In this document: positions 9,141-17,814 of the stretch, one piece after another
Layout: each line of letters starts with the position of its first letter
Numbering within the stretch: the first letter of the stretch is position 1
Assembly: GCF_002407605.1 (NCBI RefSeq)
Contig: NZ_NXGV01000004.1
Span: forward strand, 1-64,000
Length of the DNA stretch: 64,000 nucleotides
Reading direction: 5' to 3'
Source of the DNA: Marinobacter sp. ANT_B65
Lineage (GTDB): Bacteria > Pseudomonadota > Gammaproteobacteria > Pseudomonadales > Oleiphilaceae
Translations under genes and position numbers: made by a program
The notes under the pieces: model-generated
The model's database searches: none
What the model saw: only the letters and a program-made list of their open reading frames with translations
What the model was told of the DNA's origin: nothing

Positions 9141-9563
9141 ATGTTGTGGGTTAAAGCCTTTCACATAATATCTCTGGTGTGCTGGTTTGCAGGTATTTTT
9201 TACCTGCCCAGACTGTTTGTATACCATGCTGCCTGCGAAGATAAACCCGGACGTGAGCGCTTCAAAATCATGGAAAGGAAGCTCTACCGGGGCATTACCA
9301 CCCCGTCGATGATTGCCACTGTGATATTTGGTATCTGGCTGCTCAGTTATAACGTATCAGGCTATTTCAGCCAGGGCTGGCTGCATGTAAAACTGGTTCT
9401 TGTGGCACTACTGATTGTCTATCACTTTTATTGCGGTCATCTGGTCAAGGTGTTTCGAGACGACCAGAACACCCGTAGCCATGTCTTCTACCGCTGGTTC
9501 AATGAACTGCCCGTATTCATTCTGCTGGCCGTTGTTATCCTCGCTGTCGTTAAACCTTTTTAG
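9141..9563 (+). CDS. hemJ: HemJ protoporphyrinogen IX oxidase
   Basis: A 140-residue four-helix membrane protein of the HemJ (former UPF0093/CopD-like) family that oxidises protoporphyrinogen IX in heme synthesis. Helices lie at about 5-25, 55-75, 82-102 and 120-138. The conserved histidine in MLWVKAFHI (residue 8) and the motif WFAGIFYLPRLFVYH are present. It is three bases behind the ClC gene and 12 bases ahead of thiD, and hemL (also tetrapyrrole synthesis) lies in the same run. Its stop codon TAG overlaps the ribosome binding site of thiD, suggesting translational coupling. Confidence 0.92.
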   Translation: MLWVKAFHIISLVCWFAGIFYLPRLFVYHAACEDKPGRERFKIMERKLYRGITTPSMIATVIFGIWLLSYNVSGYFSQGWLHVKLVLVALLIVYHFYCGHLVKVFRDDQNTRSHVFYRWFNELPVFILLAVVILAVVKPF

Positions 9564-9575
9564 GGAGTTTTAGCC

Positions 9576-10364
9576 ATCAAACATTACACTCGCCCTCAGG
9601 TACTTGTTCTTTCCGGCCTGGACCCCTCCGGCGGCGCCGGCATTCAGGCCGACATCCAGGCCATCACGTCACTGGGGTGCCACCCATTGCCGGTACTTAC
9701 CTGCCTGACTGTTCAGGACACCCGCAATGTTTACGATGCCGAGGCCGTCAACCCGGAACTGATTCGTGAACAACTCCGGTGCCTCTCCGAAGATGTCCCC
9801 ATTCACGCTGTCAAAACCGGGGCCCTTGGCAACGCCGCAGTAGTCGATGTGCTCGCGGAGTTTCTTGAGAATTACCCTGACATCCCGGTTATCACCGATC
9901 CGGTAATCAAGGCAGCGGGCGGCGGCGATCTTGCAGATGACGACCTGCTTTCAGCCATGAAAAAGCGACTGTTCCCCCTGGCTGAAATGATAACTCCCAA
10001 CGGCGTAGAGCTGGCTCTGCTGGGAGAGAATGACAATCCCGATGAGGCTGCACGCAGGCTAATTGAGGAAGGGTGCACATCGGTGCTTGCAACCGGAGGC
10101 CACGGAACCGGCGTTCGCATCACCAATACACTTTACACCTATTCTCCAACCCCGATGTCGTGGAACATAGAGCGTATTGGAGGCGAATATCATGGCACCG
10201 GCTGTACGCTCGCAGCAGCTATTGCGGCAGGGCGAGCTCAGGGGTTATCCCCCCGTGCCGCAATTTCCCAGGCTCAAAACTACGTGCATCGCACGATCCT
10301 GCACGCACTTGAGGTGGGCAGGGGACAGCCAGTTCCAGACCGGGGCATTTTGTGGGAACGATGA
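9576..10364 (+). CDS. thiD: Hydroxymethylpyrimidine (phosphate) kinase ThiD, apparent ATC start
   Basis: Phosphorylates HMP and HMP-P to HMP-PP for thiamine synthesis. The ribokinase-fold signatures SGLDPSGGAGIQAD near the N-terminus, AEMITPNGVELALL, and the C-terminal anion hole HGTGCTLAAAIAAG are intact. Conserved sequence extends upstream to codon 9576, yet between the in-frame stop at 9561 and the SGLDPSGG motif there is no ATG, GTG or TTG. The codon at 9576 is ATC, placed 8 nt after GGAG (9564-9567), exactly where homologues have M-x-x-Y-x-R-P. I therefore place the start there, giving 262 residues. A TTG at 9687 would remove the substrate-binding motif. The stop overlaps thiE as ATGA. 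Confidence 0.85.
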   Translation: MKHYTRPQVLVLSGLDPSGGAGIQADIQAITSLGCHPLPVLTCLTVQDTRNVYDAEAVNPELIREQLRCLSEDVPIHAVKTGALGNAAVVDVLAEFLENYPDIPVITDPVIKAAGGGDLADDDLLSAMKKRLFPLAEMITPNGVELALLGENDNPDEAARRLIEEGCTSVLATGGHGTGVRITNTLYTYSPTPMSWNIERIGGEYHGTGCTLAAAIAAGRAQGLSPRAAISQAQNYVHRTILHALEVGRGQPVPDRGILWER

Positions 10365-11038
10365 AACCCCGCGTGCCGACAGGGCTTTACGCAATTACCG
10401 ATAGCGGACTTACACCTCCTGCAACACTGGTTGCGTCCGTGGAAGCGGCGATTCTGGGTGGCGCAGTGATGGTACAATACCGTGAAAAGCTCGCCCCGAT
10501 GGCGGAGCGCCTGGCCCAGGCCAGAAGCCTGCAATCAGTATGCTCTGCAGCTGGAGTACCATTACTTATTAATGATGACGCCACCCTCGCCAAACGGGTA
10601 GGTGCTGCAGGGGTTCACCTTGGCCAGTCAGATGGCTCTGCCTCTGAGGCCCGCCAACTGCTCGGCTATGACGCCATCATCGGCATTACCTGCCATGCAG
10701 ACCCTGCACTTGCAAAGACCGCCATGGAGGCCGGAGCAGACTACCTGGCCTTTGGCCGTTTTTTTAACTCATCAACCAAGCCCGAAGCCCCTGCAGCTCC
10801 TACCGGCATACTGGCTCAAGCAAAGCGCTTCAACCTGCCAGTTACTGCTATTGGCGGTATCACCACAGAAAACGGTGAGCAGCTGATCCGGGCTGGCGCC
10901 GACCTGTTGGCCGTTGTCGGCGGGCTTTTTGGGGATAGCCCCGAAGCCATCAAGCAAAAGGCACAGGAATTTCAAAGGCTGTTTACCAGCCACCACCCTC
11001 TCTTTTCGACCCCCGATAACAGGAGCTCTCAAAAATGA
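10361..11038 (+). CDS. thiE: Thiamine-phosphate synthase
   Basis: TIM-barrel enzyme that joins HMP-PP from ThiD with thiazole phosphate to make thiamine phosphate. At 225 residues it has family length. It begins [15 protein letters not shown], and [32 protein letters not shown] and TAIGGIT are the expected substrate and pyrophosphate loops. The ATG at 10361 overlaps the thiD stop, and its own stop overlaps the hemL start (11035), both as ATGA, so thiD-thiE-hemL are translationally coupled. ThiD and ThiE catalyse consecutive steps. Confidence 0.95.
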   Translation: MKPRVPTGLYAITDSGLTPPATLVASVEAAILGGAVMVQYREKLAPMAERLAQARSLQSVCSAAGVPLLINDDATLAKRVGAAGVHLGQSDGSASEARQLLGYDAIIGITCHADPALAKTAMEAGADYLAFGRFFNSSTKPEAPAAPTGILAQAKRFNLPVTAIGGITTENGEQLIRAGADLLAVVGGLFGDSPEAIKQKAQEFQRLFTSHHPLFSTPDNRSSQK

Positions 11039-12315
11039 CGCACTCCGAAACCCTATTCGAACAGGCTCAAAAATATATCCCTGGCGGCGTAAACTCACCC
11101 GTCCGTGCATTCCGCGGCGTGGGCGGCACCCCGATCTTTTTTAACCACGCCCAGGGTGCTTACCTGTACGACGAGGATGGCAAGAAATATATCGATTACA
11201 TTGGCTCCTGGGGCCCAATGATTCTTGGCCATTCGGAACAGCGCATTAAAGATGCCCTGCACGCTCAGGTTGATCAGGGTGTCGGCTATGGGGCTCCTAC
11301 CTCAATCGAAACCGATATGGCACGGAAAGTCTGTGAACTGGTCCCGTCGATTGATCTGGTCCGCATGGTGAACTCCGGTACAGAAGCCACCATGAGCGCT
11401 ATTCGTCTGGCCCGCGGCTTCACCGGGCGCGACAAGATCGTGAAATTTGAAGGTTGCTATCACGGTCATGCGGACTCTCTGCTGGTGAAGGCTGGCTCCG
11501 GGGCGCTGACTCTGGGCGTACCCAACTCACCTGGTGTTCCCGCCAGCCTGGCCGAACTGACACTGACTCTGGACTTCAATGATATTGAGGGCGTCCGCGA
11601 GACCTTCAGTAAAATAGGCGACCAGATTGCCGCTATCATCGTAGAGCCTGTGGCAGGCAACATGAACTGCATCCCGCCAGTTCCTGGCTTCCTGGAAGGG
11701 CTGCGGGAAGTCTGCGATGAGTACGGAACCGTGCTGATTTTCGATGAGGTAATGACCGGATTCCGGGTATCTCTGGGTGGGGCTCAGGGCCTGTATGGCG
11801 TATCTCCGGATCTGACGGCACTGGGCAAAGTTATCGGTGGAGGCTTGCCCGTTGGCGCTTTCGGCGGAAAACGGGAAATCATGGAACACATAGCTCCTCT
11901 TGGTCCGGTTTACCAGGCGGGCACACTGAGCGGAAATCCCCTGGCCATGTGCGCTGGCCTCGCCACATTGAATGCTATTTCTGAGCCGGGCTTTCATGAC
12001 CGTCTGGCACAAAAAACGCTTGCGGTACGGGACGGCCTCAAGTCAGCTGCGGATGCAACAGGCATACCCCTCACTGTTCAGGGCGCTGGAGCCATGTTCG
12101 GTTTCTTTTTCACGGATCAACCCAGCATCACCCGCTTTGATCAAGTGATGAAGTGCGACGTGGAACGCTTCAAAAAGTTCTTCCAGGGCATGCTTAAAGA
12201 GGGAATTTACCTTGCCCCCTCTGCATTTGAGGCCGGCTTCACCAGTGCGGCACTAACGGATGAGGATATTGCCGAAACGGTCAGAGCAGCGAAAAAAGTG
12301 ATGGCTACTCTCTAA
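11035..12315 (+). CDS. hemL: Glutamate-1-semialdehyde 2,1-aminomutase
   Basis: PLP enzyme that converts glutamate-1-semialdehyde to 5-aminolevulinate, the entry to heme and other tetrapyrroles by the C5 pathway. At 426 residues it is full length. The Schiff-base lysine is K265 in [18 protein letters not shown]. The substrate-gating and PLP motifs [18 protein letters not shown] and FDEVMTGFR are intact. It is the last gene of a thiD-thiE-hemL run, close to hemJ, so two heme steps and two thiamine steps are grouped. A hairpin follows within 25 bp. Confidence 0.97.
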   Translation: MTHSETLFEQAQKYIPGGVNSPVRAFRGVGGTPIFFNHAQGAYLYDEDGKKYIDYIGSWGPMILGHSEQRIKDALHAQVDQGVGYGAPTSIETDMARKVCELVPSIDLVRMVNSGTEATMSAIRLARGFTGRDKIVKFEGCYHGHADSLLVKAGSGALTLGVPNSPGVPASLAELTLTLDFNDIEGVRETFSKIGDQIAAIIVEPVAGNMNCIPPVPGFLEGLREVCDEYGTVLIFDEVMTGFRVSLGGAQGLYGVSPDLTALGKVIGGGLPVGAFGGKREIMEHIAPLGPVYQAGTLSGNPLAMCAGLATLNAISEPGFHDRLAQKTLAVRDGLKSAADATGIPLTVQGAGAMFGFFFTDQPSITRFDQVMKCDVERFKKFFQGMLKEGIYLAPSAFEAGFTSAALTDEDIAETVRAAKKVMATL

Positions 12316-12335
12316 CGGCTACTCATTTAAAAATG

Positions 12336-12358
12336 ATCTGGCGGGCTAAACGCCAGAT
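12336..12358 (-). terminator. Hairpin, likely terminator of the mrcB-lipoprotein operon
   Basis: ATCTGGCG and CGCCAGAT form a perfect 8-bp stem around a 7-nt loop. On the minus strand it is followed by CATTTTTAAAT, a U-tract; on the plus strand there is no T-run. It therefore suits the minus-strand operon best, though it may also slow transcription from hemL. Confidence 0.6.
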
Positions 12359-12380
12359 ACTGCACTGCTGGCGCCGCTAC

Positions 12381-12408
12381 TCCCTGCCTGGAAATTTCCA
12401 GGCAGGGA
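12381..12408. repeat. Perfect 28-bp palindrome between hemL and the lipoprotein gene
   Basis: TCCCTGCCTGGAAA is followed immediately by its exact reverse complement, a 14-bp inverted repeat with no spacer. As RNA it would form a hairpin from either strand, but neither side has a U-tract. It lies between two converging genes, only 22 bp from the hairpin at 12336. It could be a transcription barrier or a protein-binding site. Confidence 0.6.
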
Positions 12409-12426
12409 CATAAGGCAATATATCCA

Positions 12427-12999
12427 CTACAGGGCAGAGGCCCGCTCTTCTGCCTGACTGGCCCCCGCTACGTTACCCCGGGCCCGACGTATATCCGCCA
12501 GCAATAACCAGCCCGCACGCTGCAGCCGGGCATCATTCCCCGCCAGCGACAACCCCTTAAGCGTAAACTGCTCTGCCGTGCCAAGCTTGTTGCCAGCCAC
12601 GTATGCTTCCGACAGTTTGAAGTAAACCTCCGCCGACCTTGGCGCGATGCGTTGCGCACGTTCCAGCCGCACAATCGCGCCCTCGGCATTGCCATTACTC
12701 AACAGGCGGTCTGCCTCACGCACCAGGCTCAACGCAGCTGGTGACAGCTCATCCCCGGCATCACTGTAGCTGGGCTTGCTACTACGCGGAGCCTGTTCCG
12801 GCTTACGGACCTCCGGCTGCTCACTTTTTCGCCAGACCTGCGGCTTTTCGTTATTCTCCGTAGTACGTGGTGGCTCCGGGGCGCTGGAAGCTTCTCCGCC
12901 TGCAGGCACATAAACAGAACCACCCGGGCCGGAGGCACACCCAGCCAGACTCAGTAACGCCAGGACCATACCCGTATTAAGAATACCTTGCCTACTCAT
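12427..12999 (-). CDS. Tetratricopeptide-repeat lipoprotein
   Basis: A 190-residue predicted outer-membrane lipoprotein. The signal peptide ends in the lipobox LAGC (cysteine 21). A proline/glutamate-rich low-complexity linker covers about 25-80, and TPR-like helical repeats fill residues 85-190 (SLVREADRLLSNGNAEGAIVRLERAQRIAPRSAEVYFKLSEAYV). Its ATG overlaps the mrcB stop by 4 bp, so it is translated from the same message. TPR lipoproteins next to class A penicillin-binding proteins often act as their cofactors, as LpoA and LpoB do in E. coli. A role as an activator or partner of PBP1b is an attractive inference, not shown by sequence. Confidence 0.85.
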   Translation of the reverse strand: MSRQGILNTGMVLALLSLAGCASGPGGSVYVPAGGEASSAPEPPRTTENNEKPQVWRKSEQPEVRKPEQAPRSSKPSYSDAGDELSPAALSLVREADRLLSNGNAEGAIVRLERAQRIAPRSAEVYFKLSEAYVAGNKLGTAEQFTLKGLSLAGNDARLQRAGWLLLADIRRARGNVAGASQAEERASAL

Positions 13000-15326
13000 T
13001 GGAACAACCCTTCAAACCAGCCTCGAATTTTCCGTTCCAGAGTACCAGAGCAGGACACTTTCTGTGTCGGCTCACTACCCGATATAAACGGCATAAGACG
13101 CGCATTATCGCAATACTCGTCAGTTAATGCCTGCATTTCAGGATTTACCCAGTGATAGCTCACGCCATCGGGAACCACCGGAGAAAAACCGTGCTGGGGA
13201 ACCTGAGCCATAAAGCGGGACCATACAGGCAGGGCTCCGGTGGCTCCGGTCAGTGCCGTTGGGCCATTATCGTCACGCCCTACCCAGGCCACCGCCAGCA
13301 AGTCGCCACTGAATCCTGCGAACCAGGAATCACGACCATCATCGGTTGTTCCTGTTTTACCAGCCAGCGTCAGTTCTTTTGGAAGCGAATAGTAAGCCGA
13401 GCGCCCGGTACCTTCCTGCATGGTTTCCTGCATTGCGTACTGCAGTAAATGCACGGCTGCAGGATCTGCAACCTGGTCCACTTCCAGGCTATAGCGTGAA
13501 AGCGCTTTGCCATCGGAATCAGTCACTTCCCGGATGGTGCGCAGGGGCGTATTAAATCCCGAGGTGGCCAACCCCTGATAGATCTGGGCTACAGTTACCG
13601 GACTCATGGCAACCGAACCAAGCAGCATTGAGGGGTATTCCGAAATAGGTGTAACCACACCAAAAGCTCGCAGGGTCTCGCGGACAGCAGGAACGCCAAC
13701 ATCCAGACCTACCCGCACTGCCGGCAGATTGTATGAGCGAGAAAGGGCAAGATGCAGAGGAACCTCTCCGCGTTCTTTACCGTCATAGTTTTTGGGCTCC
13801 CAGCGCTTGCCATCATCGAATTCCAGAGCGAAGGACTTGTCGAGCACCGGGGTCATCAGGGTATAGCGTTCCGGCTGCTCCAGTGCAGTCAGGTATGTAA
13901 AGGGCTTGATCAGCGAGCCAATCGGACGGTGGGCATCCAAAGCCCGGTTGAACCCCGCAAACTGAGGATTTTTTCCACCAACAAGTGCCAGGACCTCGCC
14001 GGTATCTTTGGACGTTACTACAAGAGTTGCCTCCAGAGCCTTAGCGGTATCGCCGCGGGCCAGCCGGGGCACTGTATCCGTAATGGCATATTCGGCAGCA
14101 TACTGAATAGCCGGATCAAGGGTAGTAAATATGCGAAGCCCTTCGCTGCGCAGGTCCTCTTCCCTGTAATCACGCGCCAGGTGACGCCGTACAAGATCGA
14201 TGTAGGCAGGATAACGGTTTTCAGAGTACGACGGCTTTGCGCTGACTCCCAGCGACAGGCCGCGCGCGCGCGCGGCTTTCGATGCATCAATGAGGCCCGC
14301 TTCTTCCATCTCACTGATAACCAGATTCCGGCGCTGGGTAGCTCGCTCCGGGTGCCGGCGCGGATTATAGTAGCTCGGACCTTTGACCATACCCACAAGC
14401 AGAGCAATCTGATGCACACCCAGATCTCTCAGTGACTCACCAAAATAAAACTGGCTGGCAAGCCCGAACCCGTTAATGCTTCGGGTGCCCGCCTGGCCCA
14501 GATACACCTCGTTAAGATAGGTTTCCAGGATGTCGTCTTTCTCGTAATGCAGCTCGAGCAGGATCGACATTAACGCCTCATTTCCCTTTCGCAACAGCGT
14601 CTGATCCCGGGTAAGCAAGAAGTTTTTTACCAGCTGCTGAGTCAGGGTACTGCCACCCTGGACGATCTGCCCGGCGCGCAGATTCGCCAGCATGGCCCGG
14701 GCGATAGAGGCCGGTGCGATTCCGAAGTGATCGTAGAAATTCCTGTCTTCCACCGCCATAAGTGCAGCTGGCAACAGAGAAGGAACATCATCCAGGCGCA
14801 CAAGAATCCGGTCTTCCTTGTGGGCGGGATAAATTCCGCCGATGCGGGCCGGCTCCAGCCGCACGATTGCCGCGCCATCTCCGGCCAGGACAGAAAAATC
14901 CTGAACCCTGTCACCATAAATGTTCAGTGAAAGCTTCCGCCGGGGCTCGTCCCCGTCAGGAAAGCGAAAGCCCCGGGTACTGATAATAAAATGCCCGCCA
15001 TTGCGGAGATAACTGCCAGGTTTCGCGCCATCACCTTTACGATAGCCAGATAGTGCCAACTCCCGTTCCAGTGCCCCGGAACTCACACCAGCGCCGTCAT
15101 AAAGTTCCATAGGGCGGGCATAAACCCGCGATGGCACTTCAAACCTCCGTCCTTCAAACCGGTCAGTAACGACTGCATCGAGATAGACCATCCAGCCCGC
15201 CAGCAACACAAACCCAATGGCGGAAACACGGACGACCATTTTCCAGAACCAGGAGCCACGCTCTTTCCGGTTGTTTTTGCTTCGGGATTTTCTATTTGGT
15301 TTCGAGGGGGATCTGTTTTTTTTCAT
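12996..15326 (-). CDS. mrcB: Bifunctional penicillin-binding protein 1B
   Basis: Class A PBP that polymerises lipid II and cross-links the new strands on the periplasmic face of the inner membrane. From the ATG at 15326 it has 776 residues. A very basic cytoplasmic tail (1-28) and one membrane helix (about 30-48) come first. A UB2H-like domain lies at about 65-155. The GT51 domain follows, with catalytic E193 in AVEDRNFYDHFG and the second motif GGSTLTQQLVKN. The transpeptidase domain has SxxK (GSLIKPF), SxN (LSRSYN) and KTG (LAGKTGTTDDGRDSW). All active-site motifs are intact. It leads a two-gene operon with a TPR lipoprotein. Confidence 0.96.
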   Translation of the reverse strand: MKKNRSPSKPNRKSRSKNNRKERGSWFWKMVVRVSAIGFVLLAGWMVYLDAVVTDRFEGRRFEVPSRVYARPMELYDGAGVSSGALERELALSGYRKGDGAKPGSYLRNGGHFIISTRGFRFPDGDEPRRKLSLNIYGDRVQDFSVLAGDGAAIVRLEPARIGGIYPAHKEDRILVRLDDVPSLLPAALMAVEDRNFYDHFGIAPASIARAMLANLRAGQIVQGGSTLTQQLVKNFLLTRDQTLLRKGNEALMSILLELHYEKDDILETYLNEVYLGQAGTRSINGFGLASQFYFGESLRDLGVHQIALLVGMVKGPSYYNPRRHPERATQRRNLVISEMEEAGLIDASKAARARGLSLGVSAKPSYSENRYPAYIDLVRRHLARDYREEDLRSEGLRIFTTLDPAIQYAAEYAITDTVPRLARGDTAKALEATLVVTSKDTGEVLALVGGKNPQFAGFNRALDAHRPIGSLIKPFTYLTALEQPERYTLMTPVLDKSFALEFDDGKRWEPKNYDGKERGEVPLHLALSRSYNLPAVRVGLDVGVPAVRETLRAFGVVTPISEYPSMLLGSVAMSPVTVAQIYQGLATSGFNTPLRTIREVTDSDGKALSRYSLEVDQVADPAAVHLLQYAMQETMQEGTGRSAYYSLPKELTLAGKTGTTDDGRDSWFAGFSGDLLAVAWVGRDDNGPTALTGATGALPVWSRFMAQVPQHGFSPVVPDGVSYHWVNPEMQALTDEYCDNARLMPFISGSEPTQKVSCSGTLERKIRGWFEGLFQ

Positions 15327-15446
15327 GGCTGGATTATAACGAAGCCTGCACGACATAAGGCAGACCAACTGTGTGTTATTTCTGTAACCTCCCCGCTATG
15401 ATAGGACAATAGAAATCAATGAGTTCAGGGAAGCGAGGAGCGCACC

Positions 15447-17024
15447 GTGAGTGAAACATCTCCAGACAATCTGTTACTGGCACTGCAGGACCCGGAACTG
15501 TACAACCATCCGGTTGACGGGTTCCAGGTTATCGAAACTCACATTTCCCAGGTAATTCTGACTGGTCAGTACGCCTATAAAATCAAGAAACCCATGAATT
15601 TCGGGTTTCTTGACTTCTCCACCCTGGAGCGCCGAAAGCACTTCTGTGAAGAAGAACTGCGCCTCAACCGGCGCCTGGCAGAACCACTTTATCTGGAAGT
15701 TCTCCCCATAACCGGTACCCCGGAGGAGCCAGTCATCGGCGGCGAGGGTGAGCCGTTTGAATACACGCTGAAAATGCGTCAGTTCCGTCAGGATCAACTG
15801 TTTGATCACCTGCAGGAAACCGGCGATCTGAAACCGGAACTGCTGTCCAGCCTGGCACAGCAGGTGGCTGGCTTTCACAGCGGACTGGAGCCGGTAGCAG
15901 AAGACAAACCTCTGGGAACTCCCGAAGCCGTGTACGCAGCTATGCAGGAGAACTTCGACCAGATACGGCCGATGCTCGACGAAGGAGGGTTACTAAGCCA
16001 GCTTGATAACCTTGAAGCCTGGACACGAACCACCTTCGAGCGCCAGCGGGACTTGATCGCCAAACGGCGTGAAAATGGCCTGGTTCGGGAATGCCATGGC
16101 GACCTGCACCTGGCTAACATCACTGTTTACGACGGCAAGGTCACGATTTTCGACTGCATCGAATTCAACGAGCCCTTCCGTTGGATTGACGTCATTAACG
16201 ACCTGGCATTCCTGTTGATGGACCTGGAATCCCGGGGCGAGCCGGCTCTGGCAAACCTGGTTCTGAACACCTATCTGGAATACCGCGACGATTTTGAAGC
16301 CCTGCCTCTGCTTCCGCTCTACAAGGCATATAGGGCGCTGGTGCGCGCCAAGATTGCTCTTTTCACTCTGGCGAATCCGTCCCTGAGTGAAGAAGAAAAA
16401 ACGGCACTCATGCAACGCTATAGCGACTATGCCCAGCTTGCGGAAGATTACAGCAACATTCCAAACCCTTACCTGCTCGCTACAGTTGGCCTGTCTGCCA
16501 GTGGCAAAACATGTGTAAGCGCCGCGCTGTCCCGTGAGCTTGGTCTTATCCGCCTGCGCTCTGACGTTGAACGTAAGCGCCTGCATGGCCTGGCACCACT
16601 GGAGAGCAGCCGCTCGTCGACCGGGGGCAATCTGTACTCCGACGAGGCCACCGAAAAAACCTATGAACGTCTCGCAAAGCTGGCTGGAGATCTGCTCGCC
16701 TCGGGATTTCCGGTTATTGTCGATGCCGCCTGCCTGAAAGAGCGAGAGCGCACGATGCTGAGCTCTGTCGCTGAGAGCCAGGGAGCCCCCTTCGCACTGA
16801 TTCACTGCGAAGCCCCGGAGGATCTGCGAAAAGAGTGGGTGCGGAAACGTAAAGGTGATGCCTCGGAAGCGACCATTGAATTGCTGGATATCCAGAAAGA
16901 CTGGTTCGAGCCCCTTACGGACAAAGAAAGCACCTATACCGCTCACCTGCATACAGATCAGGAACATGTTGCAGAAGCGGTTGCAGACAGAATCCGGCAG
17001 CACTTTGGCCTGCCAGCGAAATAA
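15447..17024 (+). CDS. APH-like kinase fused to a P-loop ATPase
   Basis: A 525-residue two-domain protein usually annotated as bifunctional aminoglycoside phosphotransferase/ATP-binding protein. The N-terminal 320 residues carry a protein-kinase-like APH fold with the catalytic loop CHGDLHLANI near residue 215 and the metal motif FDCIEF shortly after. The C-terminal part begins with a Walker A motif, GLSASGKT, near residue 350, in a shikimate-kinase-like P-loop fold. The GTG start at 15447 has GAGGAG 7 nt upstream. The substrate is unknown, and the name does not imply drug resistance. It stands alone before the pentapeptide and Rieske genes. Confidence 0.85.
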   Translation: MSETSPDNLLLALQDPELYNHPVDGFQVIETHISQVILTGQYAYKIKKPMNFGFLDFSTLERRKHFCEEELRLNRRLAEPLYLEVLPITGTPEEPVIGGEGEPFEYTLKMRQFRQDQLFDHLQETGDLKPELLSSLAQQVAGFHSGLEPVAEDKPLGTPEAVYAAMQENFDQIRPMLDEGGLLSQLDNLEAWTRTTFERQRDLIAKRRENGLVRECHGDLHLANITVYDGKVTIFDCIEFNEPFRWIDVINDLAFLLMDLESRGEPALANLVLNTYLEYRDDFEALPLLPLYKAYRALVRAKIALFTLANPSLSEEEKTALMQRYSDYAQLAEDYSNIPNPYLLATVGLSASGKTCVSAALSRELGLIRLRSDVERKRLHGLAPLESSRSSTGGNLYSDEATEKTYERLAKLAGDLLASGFPVIVDAACLKERERTMLSSVAESQGAPFALIHCEAPEDLRKEWVRKRKGDASEATIELLDIQKDWFEPLTDKESTYTAHLHTDQEHVAEAVADRIRQHFGLPAK

Positions 17025-17074
17025 ACGGGCGATACTCCCGGAACAACCGGAACAGAAGATCACAAGGATCTATC

Positions 17075-17431
17075 ATGGAAACCGATGCCGTTCGACACAT
17101 CAATGACCCGCTCTATGAAACACTTCGCAAGGAGGACATCACCGCCTTCAATGCCGGAAAAGCAGCGCGGACCAACTTGCCGAGTTTTGCTCATGGAGAT
17201 TTCAGAGGGCTGGAACTACGCGGGCTTGACGCTCAGGGCCTGGATCTGAGCCATGCTTATTTTCGGGGTGCCGACCTCAGGGGTATAGATTTCAGCCAGG
17301 CAAATATGGAGGGAGCCAGCATTGCCGGCGCCAAGATCTCCGGATGCTTCTTTCCCGACAGACTAAAGGCCGATGAAATCCTTATGTCCCTGAACCACGG
17401 CACACGAATGCGATACAGCGCAGACATATGA
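17075..17431 (+). CDS. Small pentapeptide-repeat protein
   Basis: A 118-residue protein. Residues about 45-92 are A(D/N)LxG-type pentapeptides (FRGLELRGLDAQGLDLSHAY, then GADLRGIDFSQANMEGASIAG). These should fold as roughly two to three coils of a right-handed quadrilateral beta-helix. The ends are not repetitive. The function is unknown; most such proteins have none assigned, though Qnr/MfpA relatives protect gyrase. The stop codon overlaps the start of the Rieske gene (ATGA), so the two are expressed together. Confidence 0.85.
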   Translation: METDAVRHINDPLYETLRKEDITAFNAGKAARTNLPSFAHGDFRGLELRGLDAQGLDLSHAYFRGADLRGIDFSQANMEGASIAGAKISGCFFPDRLKADEILMSLNHGTRMRYSADI

Positions 17432-17814
17432 CGGGCAGGCAAACTACACAGTGGCAGCCGGTCTGCAACAGGAAATCCTTGCAGCCAGGCCTGTTCATTG
17501 AGTTTTCAATGGATCGAGCCGGGCCCGGCCTGACGGAGAGCGCTGACACCTTGCCACAGAGGGGCTTCGTGTTTCTGGATGACACCACACCCAGGGCCTA
17601 CCTGAACCAATGCCCTCACACGGGCATTGAACTGAACTGGATGCCGGGCCGGTTTATGGACACTGACAATCTGTTCATTCAGTGCTCAACCCACGGTGCC
17701 TTGTTCAAACCCGGAGACGGCGAATGCATTGCAGGGCCCTGTCAGGGTGATGTACTCACCGCGCTGGATGTGCGGGAAAACGGAGAGATTCTGGAAGTCA
17801 GACTTCCAGAATAA
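17428..17814 (+). CDS. Rieske [2Fe-2S] protein, soluble ferredoxin type
   Basis: A 128-residue stand-alone Rieske domain. The cluster ligands are C-x-H in [12 protein letters not shown] and C-x2-H in [12 protein letters not shown], 17-18 residues apart, the pattern of soluble dioxygenase-type Rieske ferredoxins. There is no signal peptide or membrane segment, so it is cytoplasmic. It is coupled to the pentapeptide gene by an ATGA overlap, and its last 17 bp overlap the 3' end of sfsA on the other strand. No oxygenase partner is nearby, so its electron acceptor is unknown. Confidence 0.9.
   Translation: MTGRQTTQWQPVCNRKSLQPGLFIEFSMDRAGPGLTESADTLPQRGFVFLDDTTPRAYLNQCPHTGIELNWMPGRFMDTDNLFIQCSTHGALFKPGDGECIAGPCQGDVLTALDVRENGEILEVRLPE

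Noticed and set aside
9687..9689. TTG as the start of thiD
   Set aside because: It would remove the essential SGLDPSGGAGIQAD substrate-binding motif, so the coding sequence must begin further upstream.
10352..10360. Upstream in-frame thiE start (MGT-MKPRV)
   Set aside because: The ATG at 10361 gives the conserved N-terminus and the ATGA overlap with thiD.
15993..17063. A 356-residue frame opposite the APH/P-loop gene
   Set aside because: It is an antisense shadow of a well-supported gene with complete motifs.
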